NCBI GenBank assembly: GCA_028386065.3
Contig: JAKUCV010006183.1
Span: 64,952-128,951 of the forward strand
DNA: 64,000 nt
Reading direction: 5' to 3'
From: Turnera subulata
Taxonomy: Eukaryota > Streptophyta > Magnoliopsida > Malpighiales > Passifloraceae
The translations under genes were made by a program, and so were the position numbers. Positions 1 to 11,819 of this stretch are shown here, in pieces. The notes under the pieces were generated by a model that saw only the letters and a list, made by a program, of their open reading frames with translations, had not been told where the DNA came from and did not search any database. Each line of letters starts with the position of its first letter. Within the stretch, counting starts at the first letter, position 1.

Positions 1-1530
1 TCCTAAAACCATCCCAAAGTCATCCCGAGCCCAAGATTAATCGGCCTAAAGTACTATCCGTGTCGGTATTTTCTCCCGGCCACACACTCTAACTCTCCGC
101 TCTCGGAAATCCTCAATTCACCAAATATATAAATATAAATGTGTTTCGTAAAAATAAATTCCAAAATTTAAGTACATAACATAACTGAGATAAAACAAGG
201 ATAATACCGTCTAACACTTCGTAATACGAGACAATCTATCCGTTGGGCAGACTTCGAGCCTTCGCCGGAAAATTCCCGAGCCTTCGCCGGATTCCGGTGA
301 ACTCGCCGGAAAACACCCAAAAACTGCCACCATCGTCAGCAACATCATATTCACATCACCCCAAACAATTACTCAACACCAAACCACACAGATCCTTAAA
401 AAAAACGAATTACAAAAAAAAGAAGAGGAACCAAAATGGTCTTACCCGAAGATTCGCTGCCAAACCCGGATCTGCCCGGATTTTAGAACAGCAGCAATCC
501 CCAACGAACAACTCACTGCCACCCAAACCACAACAACCAAAATTCAAGACAACCCCTCCTCAACGATTGTTGCCGAACCCACAAAACAAACCACCTGCCG
601 GAACCAACACGCAGCAACACAACCACCACAGCACCACACAGACCCGACACACAAAACCAAAAACCCATATTAGCATAGCTCGACCAAGACCCGACCACTC
701 CAAAACCATCAACCACTAAATCCCAACAAAACCAACAAAGAGGAGTAGAAAGAAGGCGGCATCGAGGCTTACCAACACAGTGACGGCACGCGACGAAGAC
801 GAACGAGCTCGACCCTCGAGCTCTCCGTCCAGTGGCCCTCGGTGGGTGTGTTGCCTCTGTCTTTGACGCAGCAAGAGCCGTCTCCCTGGCTCGTAGGTCC
901 ATGAACTCGAGGGAGGGAGGAGTGTAATAGGTGATGGCGGCGGTGGCTCTGTGTCCCAGCGACGGTGACACGGGAGGAAGGAGGGGGTATGGTGGCGGCG
1001 ACGGGTTCAGTGAGAGGAAGGGAAGGAGACGAGATGGAAGAAAAAGAAAAGAAAGGAAAAGGATCTGTTGCAGGGTGGAATGCAGGGAAGAAGAAGATAA
1101 GAAAAAGAGAGGAGATAGTGGGGGACAAGGCCGTTGAGGGTGGCGGCGGCAAGTGGAGAAGAAACGGTAGGAAGAAAAAGAAAAACGAAAGTGAAGAAGA
1201 AGAGAATAAGGAGAAGGAGGCAAAGAGGACTTTTAGGGTTGGCCGGCTCAGCCCCGAAACGACGTCGTTTCGGGCTGGGGCGCGGTCAACCCACTTCAGT
1301 CAACGCGGGGGTTTTTTTTTTTTTGACCCAAAACGACGTAGTTTTAACTAAAACTACGGTAAACGTCGTGTTTCGTCCCAAAACGTGTTTTAGGTCTGAC
1401 GAAACTCAAAAGCAACGTATTACCACTCATAATTAATGAATCCCATGGAAAATAATTTAATTTAATTCTCATTACCGAAATCCGAATTTTTTTTTTTATA
1501 AATCAATAAACGAAAAACCGGGGCGTTACA
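1..1530 (-). mobile_element. Gypsy-type LTR, partial, nested in a Copia element
   Basis: Read on the minus strand the segment starts TGTAACGCCCCGG at 1530, the TG-start and CG-rich terminus seen in the other chromovirus-like LTRs of this window. Immediately right of it (1531) the Copia reading frame runs uninterrupted, so this LTR or its parent element was inserted into Copia coding sequence; the 5-bp duplication would be aagag (1531-1535) but the other junction lies left of the window. It contains ACGT-rich palindromes (1255-1375), a GC-rich exon-like part (about 773-1240, minus) ending in GTTG|GTAAGC, then an intron-like part. The long open frames over 513-1223 are low-complexity Ser/Pro/Arg-rich and are not taken as genes. 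Confidence 0.7.
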
Positions 1531-2463
1531 AAGAGCCAAGTTGAAATTGACAAGTTGAAGGCTCAGTTGAGTAAAGAGTTCGAGATGAAGGATTTAGGAG
1601 AAGCCAAGAAGATTCTCGACATAGAGATAAGCAGGGATAGAGAGAGAGGCAAGCTTTGGCTAACACAGAAGCAGTATTTGAAGAAAGTACTACAACGTTT
1701 TGGTATGAATGAGGAATCAAAACCTGTAGGTACTCCACTTGCCCCTCATTTGAAACTTAGCTGCCAGTTATCTCCACAGACAGAAGAAGAACGAGAGTAC
1801 ATGACGAAGATCCCATATGCTAATGCAGTTGGAAGTTTGATGTATGCAATGGTATGTACGAGACCAGATATTTCACAAGCTGTTAGTGTTGTGAGCAAAT
1901 ACATGCATGATCCAGGCAGAGGACATTGGCAAGCTGTGAAATGGATTCTTCGGTATATCAAAGATACCGTAGATGTTGGCTTAATGTTTGAGCGGGATGA
2001 ATCACTTGGTCAAGGATTGGTTGGATATTGTGATTCCGACTATGCAGGAGATTTGGATAAGCGAAGATCGACGACGGGCTATTTGTTCACTTTAGCAAAA
2101 GCCCCTATTAGTTGGAAGTCTACTTTACAGTCAACGGTGACTTTGTCTACAATGGAGGCAGAGTATATGGCTATTACAGAGGCTGTGAAGGAGGCAATTT
2201 GGCTTCATGGGTTGCTAAAAGACTTGGGAGTTGGTCAGAAACAACTTGTAGTATATTCTGACAGTCAGAGTGCTATTCATTTAGCGAAGAATCAAGTCTT
2301 TCATGCACGGACGAAGCACATTGATGTTCTCTATCATTTTGTGCGGGAGATACTTCTCCAGAAGATTTTGACTACAGAGAATCCTGCAGATATGATGACC
2401 AAGGCGGTCACAAGGGCCAAGTTTGAACATTGTTTAGACTTGGTCAATATCCTGCACATTTGA
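1531..2463 (+). pseudogene. Copia (Tork-like) pol C-terminus: RT end and RNase H
   Basis: About 310 codons stay open from the LTR junction at 1531 to the stop at 2463. The first codons (KSQVEIDK) join directly to the frame, so coding is cut by the LTR insertion and not by a natural start. Visible motifs are [17 protein letters not shown] (RT thumb region), [32 protein letters not shown] and [12 protein letters not shown] (RNase H), and [13 protein letters not shown] before the terminal [10 protein letters not shown] block typical of Tork/Tnt1-type Copia. Gag, protease, integrase and most of RT are absent from the window. No internal stop is present, so the Copia copy was probably young when interrupted. 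Confidence 0.9.
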
Positions 2464-2565
2464 GTTGGCACTAGATGGCGCAAGTTGGAAGCACTGCAAA
2501 GGCTGTTCTTTGTTTGATTGAGAAGATAGAGGTTTGGTGGAACTACAAAACACCAAGGTGGAGAT

Positions 2566-3172
2566 TGTTGAATAGTATGGTGTTTTATTTTGAATCCCAC
2601 ATCGATGGGAAAGTGTGGTAAGGGGGGTATGAAAACGCTATAAAAGAAACCCCTCTCCTTCCCTTTAGAATCATCCCAAAAACTTAGAGTACATTTGTAT
2701 CCTAACAATTGTACTAAATACTCTTCTCCTAGTAAAAAGAATAGGCCCTTTTCTAGTGGTGCTCCGGAGACGTAGGCGAAATTGGCCGAACTCTGTTATC
2801 AATTTTGAGTGTGTTCTTTCTTTATTATTCCGCCTTTAATTTCCGCATTTGTTTATTTGTTTAGTATTCAAAATTGGCCGGCTAAGCCGCCTTATTTCTT
2901 TCTTGGCTGGCAAAGCCACCTTGTTTAATTTGTTGGCCGGCTAAGCCGCCTTTGTCGGGTATAGGTTGTGAATTATAACACTGTGCAAGTGAGTCCTGTC
3001 TAGGAGGCTGGGTTTTAAGTGAACCACTGTTCCTCCAGTCTTTCCTAGGGATTTATCTTGGAATGATAATTCTGTCTAAGGAGATAGGCTAGACCATCTT
3101 TCTTAGGAATTATCGAATCAGTTCAATTCACTAATTTGTTATATTGGAGAAATTACCCGAGTTTTTCCAACA
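2566..3172 (+). mobile_element. 3' LTR of the Tork-like Copia element
   Basis: The LTR starts TGTTGAATAG directly after a purine-rich polypurine tract (AAGGTGGAGAT, 2555-2565) and ends TTTTTCCAACA, giving inverted ends TGTTG/CAACA and a length of 607 bp. It lies about 100 bp after the RNase H stop, as expected. A TATA box (TATAAAA) is at 2639-2645. The downstream half carries three hairpin-forming repeats (2874-2951). The 5' LTR is not in the window. Confidence 0.88.
2874..2951 (+). repeat. Three tandem hairpin units in the Copia LTR
   Basis: Units at 2874-2892, 2903-2921 and 2933-2951 have the form TTGGCCGGCTAAGCCGCCT, with unit 2 as TTGGCTGGCAAAGCCACCT. Each can fold into a 6-bp stem with one bulged C. 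Unit 2 differs by C-to-T on one arm and G-to-A on the other, replacing a C-G pair by T-A and keeping the stem. Confidence 0.65.
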
Positions 3173-4699
3173 GTAACTTCATATATACGGATAATGGTAC
3201 TAAAGCTCCATATTGTATATAGGCTTGGTGTGTGTATATAACATGTACATATATTAGATTAAACGGATGCATATTCTTCGCGTTGGTTTTCCGTTATAGT
3301 ACTCTCTCTTGCCACAAGTTCTAGCCAACATTTTTAATTATAATTTATGAATGTCTTACTCTTTGCATTATGTGCGTTCATTTTGTACATGCCCTTATTC
3401 GAATATGAAACAAAACTATTGGAGATGGCTTCGAAATGAGTACATAATATTCTGACTGAATACATCGCGGTTGATATCTGATTATATGGTTGTTGTCGTT
3501 GATATGTCCATTTCGATTACAGGCGTATATGGCTTGTAAGAAATGTGTTTTGGTCTTTGCATTGAAGTTTTAGTAAATATATAACATCGTCAAAAAAATT
3601 GATAGGTATTGTTCACCCATACAATATTCATGAAAGTTCTATCACCAAAAGAGGTTGTCTCTATATAAATATTCGAAGACTGAAATATATTTGAAAAGAA
3701 TTTTATGTTTCGAAAGGAAAGCCCATCCAATCATCTATTTTGTTGGGAAATCATCACATCCTCCACCGCCTTTTGGCTAAGATCAACAGCTGTGCAAAAC
3801 CATCATTAACTAGTTAAATGATGTTGTTTATTATTTTCTCTTTTATGGTCTTAACTTGTACACATTTTAAAAAGTAGGATTCAGTCATATTCGGTCCATA
3901 TACCTCCATAGCATGAAAGAAATCCACCAACTTTTCTTTTTATGCTACTTGGACAGGTGAAATGTGGATGTGTTTAGAAACACTTCCATTTGTACTTATA
4001 TTTGTGTGCATCATATTTATCATATTAAAAACACATCGAGAATATTCCCTATACGAAGGTTCAGAGAAGGTGAAATTATTAGGCCAAATCTATCTTTTAA
4101 TGCCATGGACCGGTATATGTATAGTGTAATCACATTTGAATATTGTATTCATGATGAGACAGGTTGTGCATGATGGACGCAAACAATTCACTAACACCTT
4201 GGTTTAACCACACAGCCACTACCTTCTTAAATCTTAATTACCTGTAGAAGCAGACGCCATGAAATTGCTCCAATCATTTAGCTACTACATGCTAGATATG
4301 AGCACAAATGAGTTACTATACTACTCAACTCCATGGAGAAAAGGTTGTAGCTATTAATTAAGTGTTATATGTTTCCATTCATTTGTGCAACAAGAGTAAC
4401 CTTTCCCTTTAGTATCAAAAAAACCTTTCCCTTTAAGACATCACTAGCTAGCTAACAGCAACTTCTGCCGCTTTAACAGTTATGCGTTAAGAAATCCCTC
4501 GCCAATAGCGTCTTCACTAACTTCCCTATATTCTTAAGCTTTTTTTTTTCAAGAAAATAAAGTATAAATCCTGAGACAAGGGAATTCAGGAATTTCTGAT
4601 GTGTTTAGTAACAATTGACAAAGCTCCAGCCAATGCTTCCATTGGGCTTGGATGGGAAATTTTAGTACTGTACATATACAGTGCATATAAATCTATATA
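3173..4699. other. Intergenic region, no gene recognised
   Basis: AT-rich sequence between the Copia LTR and the 3' end of the MYB gene. No supported coding region, RNA gene or element border was seen; short open frames such as 3964-4173 have no recognisable content. The last 100-200 bp presumably contain the MYB 3' UTR and polyadenylation signal. Confidence 0.5.
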
Positions 4700-6015
4700 T
4701 TAGTCCTTGCTGGCTCCTAATTCTAGTATATTCAAGTCCATGTCACTGAAACAATCAAGTGAAAAGAACTCTTCTCCTACATCCTTGAAGTCTAGAAACC
4801 AAGGAGAATCGCTCTCCGATGAAGACATTCCAAATTCATTGTAATCTTCTCTACTGGCTGAAAAGTTCCAAGTCGGTTCCTGATCAAGTAATCCCTCTGA
4901 TAGAATGTAATTCATCAATGGATCACCATCCCCGTTATCACTAGAGGAATTTTCTGTAGGAGTACTAGAATTATCACTACTAGAGGATGGATGACCTAAA
5001 TCTTTTGGCAGCTGCTGCTCCTCAGGGTTAAAATTTGGTTGACCATAGCAGGGTATTTCTTGCATGTCTAGTTCTTTCTTTAAAGGCTCATGTGTGACTG
5101 GATCAATGCCCATCTTTATAAGCTTTTTCTTGATGTGAGTATTCCAGTGATTCTTGATCTCGTTATCTGTCCTTCCTGGCAATTTTGATGCAATTTTGGA
5201 CCACCTAAAGCAAAAGAAAGGGAAATTATACCTTCAACTAAAGTGAACTACATGTATATATATATATATATTAGCTAGCCACTAACATATATATATAGTT
5301 ATTACATACATAGTTAATGAATGCCTACACATAATCATCAATCATCAATATCATATTGTTTATCAGAGAGAGGGAGAAAAAAAAGTCACCAACTCATCAT
5401 CATCATCATTTGCCATTCTTTTCTAAGCAGGTAGAGTCAGAACTCCACTCCAAGGAATATTGTGGTTGAAGAAATTGTAGCGAAGAGAACTATCTACACT
5501 TGACTCGAAAAATAAAGACTTGAAGAATTTTGTTCTCGATATATATAGCCTATAAGAATATGTAATGAAAAAAATAGACAATCAAAGGCTACCTTGATTA
5601 AGAAAGCATGCATCATGACAAGTTCGTATGGTGTGGATATTTATGTTCATGTGTGTGATATATAAAGAGTGCATGAAATGGTGGAATAAACATGTATAGA
5701 AACTGTCTTGGAAAATGAAAGACATATATATATAGTTGTAGAGTATCACCACCTGTTGCCAAGAAGAGCATGAAGATCAATAACTAGCTGTTCTTCAGCT
5801 TGATTAAGAAGGCCTCGCTTCAAGTCAGGCCGGAGATAATTAGTCCAACGGAGACGGCAACTCTTGCCACAACGGCGGAGGCCGGCGAGCTTTGGCACGG
5901 CCCTCCAGCAGCATTGGCCGTGCGTTAGAATAAAATTGACCAATTTCTTGTCTTCCTCAGCAGTCCAAGGTCCCTTCTTCACTCCCAGCTTGTCACAACA
6001 AGGTTGCCTCCCCAT
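4700..6015 (-). CDS. R2R3-MYB transcription factor (MYB20/42/43/85-like)
   Basis: Two exons on the minus strand, 6015-5753 and 5204-4700, joined across a 548-bp intron with GT (5752) and AG (5205) ends; the spliced reading frame is 255 codons. The start is the canonical [11 protein letters not shown] at 6015, not the in-frame ATG 39 bp upstream. R2 has Trp17, 37 and 57; R3 has Trp89 and Trp108 with [20 protein letters not shown]. The intron splits the Arg codon before Trp89, the conserved second MYB intron; the usual first intron after the KLAG block is missing. The acidic, Ser-rich C-terminus ends [14 protein letters not shown]. By family knowledge, the [14 protein letters not shown] and [12 protein letters not shown] blocks place it near MYB20/42/43/85 (secondary wall and lignin control) or MYB40; the exact orthology is uncertain. 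It should be a nuclear DNA-binding activator. Confidence 0.92.
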
Positions 6016-6100
6016 CACTTTACTTGTGAGGTCACTAGCTAGTTGCACTATCACTTACAACTAAGTTACTCCTAGAGAACCAAGCCCCACTCACCCACCT

Positions 6101-6107
6101 TTATATA
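6101..6107 (-). promoter_or_regulatory. Putative TATA box of the MYB gene
   Basis: TATATAA on the minus strand, about 90 bp upstream of the MYB start codon. Position and sequence fit a core promoter; no expression data are available. Confidence 0.5.
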
Positions 6108-8146
6108 CTAGTGATCACCCTTTGCTTCAACTCAAATCAACAATGTTAATTTCGAAAGTGAAATTTCCTCACGCCATTTCCACGCATGTGTATTACACTT
6201 TCCAAGCTAGCCCCCGTACAAATTTTAACTTTTCATTTCCTTTATGCACTTGCCAAAGCACTAATTAAATTAATGATCATGTAAAAGCAATGGGGGAGCG
6301 TATTGTGACAGTATGATTTAGTTTTTAATTGTCCACATTATTCTCGCCTCCATACTCTCTTGTCCAATTGATGACTTACACGAATTCTCCGGTTTAGTGA
6401 AAGAAATTATCTTTCAAGAAAAAAGAATTTACAATTGTCATATTCATTGATTGCTCATTCTTCCTGAAAGCTAAGTAAGAACTGCTCTATCATACTCTTT
6501 AGAATGACAACTATAAAATTGAAGTTTGGGTCAAAATAGACAAGATAAGAGTGATATATATGAATTTCATTTTTGAATACTTGGCTAGTTGGCTTACATA
6601 ACATCCAAAGCAAATACAAGACGATAAGTAACATACCAAATGTTTTTTAGGAATATGCAACAATCTCGTCGTTTATAAGTGCACCTTAAATCATCACTAT
6701 ATAGCAAAATGTTTATCTTCCAGCAAATTATAATATTTTTACCGAGGTAAAAGTAAAATCTGATATTGAGCTCATGGAATTTTCACTCGGAATGATTATT
6801 ACTACTCCTTAAACAATGAAGCCCGAAAGAAAAGATACATTGCTTGATAAGCATTGACGTTTGGGTTGCAAAAAAAAAATAAACATTGACGTCAAATAAC
6901 ACATTAATTAAATGTAATTGAAAGTCTCAAGCCAAAAATTGAAAACCACATACATCTCAATCGAATAAGATAAATATTTCAAGTTGAAAACAATAAACTA
7001 GAAGGACTTGCACGGGGTGATAAGGATTTGCGCTCTTCATCCATGATTGTTCCACGCGAAAGGTCCCTTCCAAGAAAGGATGAGGCCAACCAGAAATGAC
7101 AAGAAAATGGAAACTGCTCTCTTGTCTCTACTACTACATTGTAGGCTTTACTTGGGACATTGAAATGCAAAGAAAGAACACATAATATGTTTCATTCCAG
7201 CGCGTACACATCGCCCACAGATTGGACGAGATCAGAATTCACAAATTTTCACAGGAAGATTATAGAATTTAGAAAGACAATGGACCCACCATAAGTTCTT
7301 GAAAGCAACCCAAGACCTAAATATTGGAAATGCATGCTTTCCCTTTGCCTGGCTCCACTCCACCTTTCAGTGTAGGGTCGATGATCGTGATGGTGCAAAA
7401 GGATTTCTCGAGTATCATTTTGCCACTTAGGCATATAAACTTTTCTTGTCCATTTTATTACACACTCCAAACCATGCCTAAAATAAAAATTACACAGTCC
7501 GGAGACAATTAATTTGATCAATGACTTGAGCATTTCATCACCTCTCTCGTCACTAACTTAGGGGGTATACACAGATACAGTACACCCTCATGTTAAATGT
7601 TTGAGTTTTACTAATACTTATTGTGGCAAAAGAAGAACATGGTGTGATCTTCTTCTATATATTAACCCATCTTTGCTTTTGGTGGAGTTATTGGCAATAG
7701 GTGGACTTGAGTAATCATACATCTTTTTTGGGGCCTAAATTGTTTCAATGGATTGAGGATTGACATTTGGCGTGAAGGAAATGAACATCTCGTTGTATAT
7801 ATATAACATAGCTAAACGTCACTCAAATACACCTGCTTAGTTGCAACCAAACCTGGTCCTTTGGGAGGACCAATTGTTCGATATATATTTAAGCTTTTCT
7901 TTTGCTTGGTTAATTACATTCTACTTGACAAATTGTGGGGTGACTAAATCAATCCAGCTGGAGATATTAAAGAAGTTGTATTAATCGTAATCAAGCGGGG
8001 GCGAGAGAATAGACATATATTCAGTTTAACTTAGTATTCATCCACTTCAAGATGACTCTACTAGTACTAAAACAAATTCAAAAGATTGATAAAGACCGTA
8101 TCGCATAAAACTTGGGAAAATACTACTATATATCAATTATTCTTAC
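6108..8146. other. MYB upstream region and intergenic DNA
   Basis: AT-rich sequence presumably including the MYB promoter. No other gene is supported; the short open frames at 6979-7170 and 7249-7533 lack recognisable domains. Confidence 0.5.
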
Positions 8147-8850
8147 AATTATTATTTTCATCATGAGAATCCTATAATGACAAAATCAATTATGATTTTG
8201 GAAACAAAATTCGTCATTGCAAACACTAGGGGATGAGGTGGGGATTGAATATAGTTTAGAGATTATATTATGTAAATTTGCTTCCATGAGTGCTAAAAAA
8301 CACAATAAACTAAAAGTGTGTGATGCAAAATGATCGTATTGCCATCGTCATAAACGATATATATTACGCTCTCATGAGTCCATATTGCACTGGAAATAAT
8401 TATCAATTCCTTTTAATTAAACAGAAGATTATCAATTCCTATTAGCCCCCGAGCCAGGCAATAAAAGTAAGATTAAAAGGTTGCCTGTATGTTTGAATTA
8501 AGAAACTATATATATAAATTAATTAAGGAGGGATATATACAACCTTTAGAGTATCATGTCGGCAAACACATTTTTTGGCCATGCAATCCATAATTTGTTA
8601 ACACGAGGAGAGTTTTAGCCCGACTCGTGCACAAAATGTGGATGGATCAGCCTGGGACCATTTTTCCTTTGCGATTTTGATTGATTGTTTTTAATCGAAC
8701 TGCTTTGATTTCACCTTTTGACTTTGATTTTGGTTATGATTTAGGTGCCTAAAATGACTTGAAAGTTAAAAAAAGTTTACCCACTGGCTAAGTTAAAAAA
8801 GTTTACCCACTGGCTATAACTTTATGGAAGTTCAAAAAACACAATCCATA
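8147..8850 (+). repeat. 0.7-kb dispersed duplication, copy A
   Basis: Closely similar in direct orientation to 18197-18850. Both begin near ATTTTCATCATGAGAATC and include the blocks GGGGATTGAATAT and GGAGGGATATATA, differing by substitutions and small indels. No coding capacity is evident. A small internal tandem duplication (AGTTTACCCACTGGCT) occurs in this copy near 8775-8817 and is single in copy B. Confidence 0.85.
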
Positions 8851-9074
8851 ATAACAAAATTGGGCTTGGGTAAACTGTATCATGGCCATTGTGCCACAGG
8901 AAATTAGGGGCTAGGGTGAACAAATTAGAATGGAGAGGGTCTTTTCTAATTTGAAAAATGCAAAGGTCAAAAGAAAGGGGGGAAAAAAAAAAAAAAACAT
9001 AAGAAAGGTCACTTAAAGACATCATCGTCAAGCAGCTAGAATCCGGAGAAAAGCTATTGCAGATTTTACCTCCA

Positions 9075-9160
9075 ATGCCTGGTCGTTCCACCTTTCTTAC
9101 CAGGTTAGAATTAATTTATGCCTGGTCGTTCCACCTTTCTTACCAGGTTAGAGTTAATTT
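9075..9160. repeat. 43-bp tandem duplication
   Basis: Two adjacent units beginning ATGCCTGGTCGTTCC and ending GTTAGA(A/G)TTAATTT, differing at about one base. There is no inserted sequence between them, so it is a simple tandem duplication. Confidence 0.85.
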
Positions 9161-9238
9161 TTGTCCTGTTTAGCTTGCTGCAAGAGGTTGCCTTTGGCCT
9201 GCAGCAATTGGCGCGGCATTATAGTTGTTAGTAAACAT

Positions 9239-9270
9239 TTTTTTTTTGGTCTGAAAGGGTATTTAAGCGA
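9239..9270 (-). mobile_element. Ultra-short LINE 3'-end insertion with 19-bp TSD
   Basis: Only 32 bp: a T-tract followed by GGTCTGAAAGGGTAT, the complement of a LINE 3' end plus poly(A). The same GGTCTGAAA next to a T-tract ends the nearly intact LINE at 41649. Flanks 9220-9238 (tatagttgttagtaaacat) and 9271-9289 (one mismatch) are the target site duplication. Confidence 0.8.
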
Positions 9271-9289
9271 TATAGTTGTTGGTAAACAT

Positions 9290-10224
9290 GATAACTAAGA
9301 ATAAGGAAAAGAACAACAAATCTTCGACTTCTTGCTCTTTTTATTTTCTTTTTTCTTTGCTATGTTTTATTTTCTTTATTTTTAAAGGCTAGATCTCTTT
9401 TTTTTCTATATTTTCTAATTTTAAGTTATTATTTTTTCTCCCAATTAGAAATTTTCCTCTATTTAACTTAGTAATATTAAAAGTCATGTAAAAAGATAAT
9501 TTTAGAAGTCAAGTTATTGCCTATTCAAATTCTTTTAAAAAAATAATAATAATTTAGAAAAAAAACTATTTTTTAAATGTGAGGGTGTAAAATTTATTTA
9601 ATTCTGTGAAATTTTAATGTAACCGATATTATTACAAGAGACAACAACAATTGTTGGGAACAGTAGGTGAAATGTTCAATTTGGAATATGCCTTTTATGT
9701 ATATATATTTTTCAAAAAGAATTGAAGTACGTCAACTTTGAGTTTTCTAAAACTTTTGAACGGTTTTATTTGTGTTTAATCCACCAATAAGAATTATTTA
9801 CATTCTACATTTGTATATTGCATAGGTTTTAACTAATCCTCTTAAAATCTATCATCAACAACAAGTTTTCTCTAAAATCCTAATCTTAAAACACACTCAT
9901 ATAAGCATCCATGTTTATATTTTGTAGGCAGCTTATAGATCTTCCAAACATTAGTATTATAGCTACCAAGTATTAGCGTAATACTTTAAACTTTTGATTC
10001 ATCAAAATACATATGAAATAGAGTTGTACAAGGTGTAGATTGTAAATACATTAAAAAAATGTCTTCCAAATCAATTTTTTTTTTTAAAAAAGGTGAAAAA
10101 CAATATTTTCTAATTCAAATAAAGGCCAATAAAAAAACATAACTGGTGATATCCCCGTAATTGTGGATCATGTAATTTCAAAAAGATTCTTTCCTTGTAA
10201 GTCTATAACGTCCACTAACCCCAA
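9290..10224. other. AT-rich intergenic DNA
   Basis: Very AT-rich with many T- and A-tracts. No gene, element border or RNA gene recognised. Confidence 0.5.
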
Positions 10225-10555
10225 ATTATGTCTTGAGGCATTGTTTTGTAAATTTGTTAGCTGGATAATGAAGTACGTAATGTGGGGGGCAAGTTGGATG
10301 CTGACGATGTTGTGGTTAGAGAGGTCAAGCAGAGTATCGTTGGATACCACGACCATATTCGTTTTTCTGTGTACCAGCCCTGTTCCAGTTGAGGATTCCG
10401 ATTACTTGATTATTGACAAGGATAGTATGGCAAAACCGATGAATATGGTACTGGCTTTGGTAGGGTACCCTTCGCCATTCATCGATAATGATATTGCCTT
10501 TCCGGATGGAGAAGTAACAGGGGGTCATCCGTGGGATCTTGCCATACATCATTAA
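10225..10555 (+). pseudogene. Fragment of an unidentified gene (copy A)
   Basis: A coding-like stretch includes DADDVVVREVKQSIVGYH (about 10295-10350), followed after a frame change by VPVEDSDYLIIDKDSMAKP and FPDGEVTGGHPWDL up to 10549. The first part is repeated at 14629 with about four differences over 48 bp, where it continues into further exons. I do not recognise the family. The frame change and lack of a sensible start suggest a pseudogene or chimeric fragment. Confidence 0.45.
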
Positions 10556-11448
10556 GAGGTTCTTCAGTGTCTTTCTGTGTTTTTCTTTCTTTCTTTCTTT
10601 TTTGCCCTCTTTTACGTTGTGTTTATTTCTTAATTATTTTGGACTTTGTTCTCACGAAGTATATACCGGGCTTCCTGAGTTCAATCTGGGACGAGCTCAT
10701 CCAAATCGGCGAGTAGAAGACATCATTGGAGACCGACATTTTGGAGGTTAGTATAATTTGATTACTTTTTACCCTTACATAGCGGTTTACGGGTTCTGTA
10801 TTTTGATTTTCGTTAGGGTTCCGAAGAAAAGCTTATAAACTTAAGAAAGGCTACAAATTAGAGACCTGATTTTGGTTGAGGTGGTAGGAATGTAAAATAC
10901 CTTAAGCAACTGAGAGTTGATGGCGTCGGCATTTTGATCTCCGATTGTCCTTTTTGTTGTTTGCTCCTCCATCTGTTTGTGTTGGTGGTTAGTTTTCATT
11001 ATCTAGAGACGAGAAAGTTACTAAATTAAGATTAAGTAGTAGAATTTTTTAGGTGGATAGGATGCTAATTTGATGAGGTTTATATTTGGTTTAAGTTTTA
11101 AGTTTTTTTTTTCCTTTCTAGTGTGTGAAGTAACGTTCAAAGGAGAGGAGGTGAGGAGATATAATCAGGTGTCTAGTCTAGGAGTGCCATTGTTAGGATT
11201 TTAGCTGTTTGGTTTGTTAGAAAATGCCTGCAAATTGGTGTATTGTTTTCTAAAAACCAACCAAATGCTTAGTTTGTAACAGTAAAGCTGTGAGCGGTTA
11301 TGTTATGTTTTGATGTTTTTGCAGCCTCTTCTATAGAGGGAACGAGTACTTGAGGACTTTTGTTTTAGCTTTTGTTTCTAGGGGGAAAGTTCTGGTTCTA
11401 ATCATATCTTAGTGGCTGAAATTATTATTTTATAGATTATATACTTGC
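10556..11448. other. Intergenic, no feature seen
   Basis: CT-rich start (10560-10610) then AT-rich sequence with no supported gene or element. Confidence 0.4.
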
Positions 11449-11670
11449 TCAAGAATTGAGACAGGCATGATAAGAGTGGTTTTGGTTTGGATAATGTGCT
11501 TGTTTAAAAGTCCCGTCACAGTTGATTTTAATCTCATCTCCCTGTGGTCTTGACCAACAATGTGTAGTATTTCCGGCATATCTGGACATTACACCTTTCC
11601 CAGCTACTCCCTTTTCTTCTTCCATGATTGTGGTATTACTCCTCTTTATGGTTAGTTCTAGGCTAGCAGA
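11449..11670 (-). pseudogene. LINE RNase H fragment
   Basis: On the minus strand a short frame reads RPQGDEIKINCDGTFK, the start of the RNase H domain that ends plant L1 ORF2 proteins (family form: W.PP..G..K.N.DG). The frame is lost soon after. No poly(A) tail or target duplication was identified. Confidence 0.5.
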
Positions 11671-11819
11671 TGCACACGAAATATGCATAGTTTTAGGCAT
11701 GATTTTAGGCATGATATGTGCTCATTCTTTCATGATTATATGCCTCCTATGCATAATTCTGTCGTATTTCTTGTATTCCTACCCTTTACTGCATAATTAG
11801 TGATTTCAGGTGCATTTCA

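Noticed and set aside
513..1223. Long minus-strand open frame of 236 codons
   Set aside because: Low-complexity Ser/Pro/Phe/Arg-rich text from a GC/GA-biased LTR leader; overlapping frames on both strands are equally open and no domain is visible.
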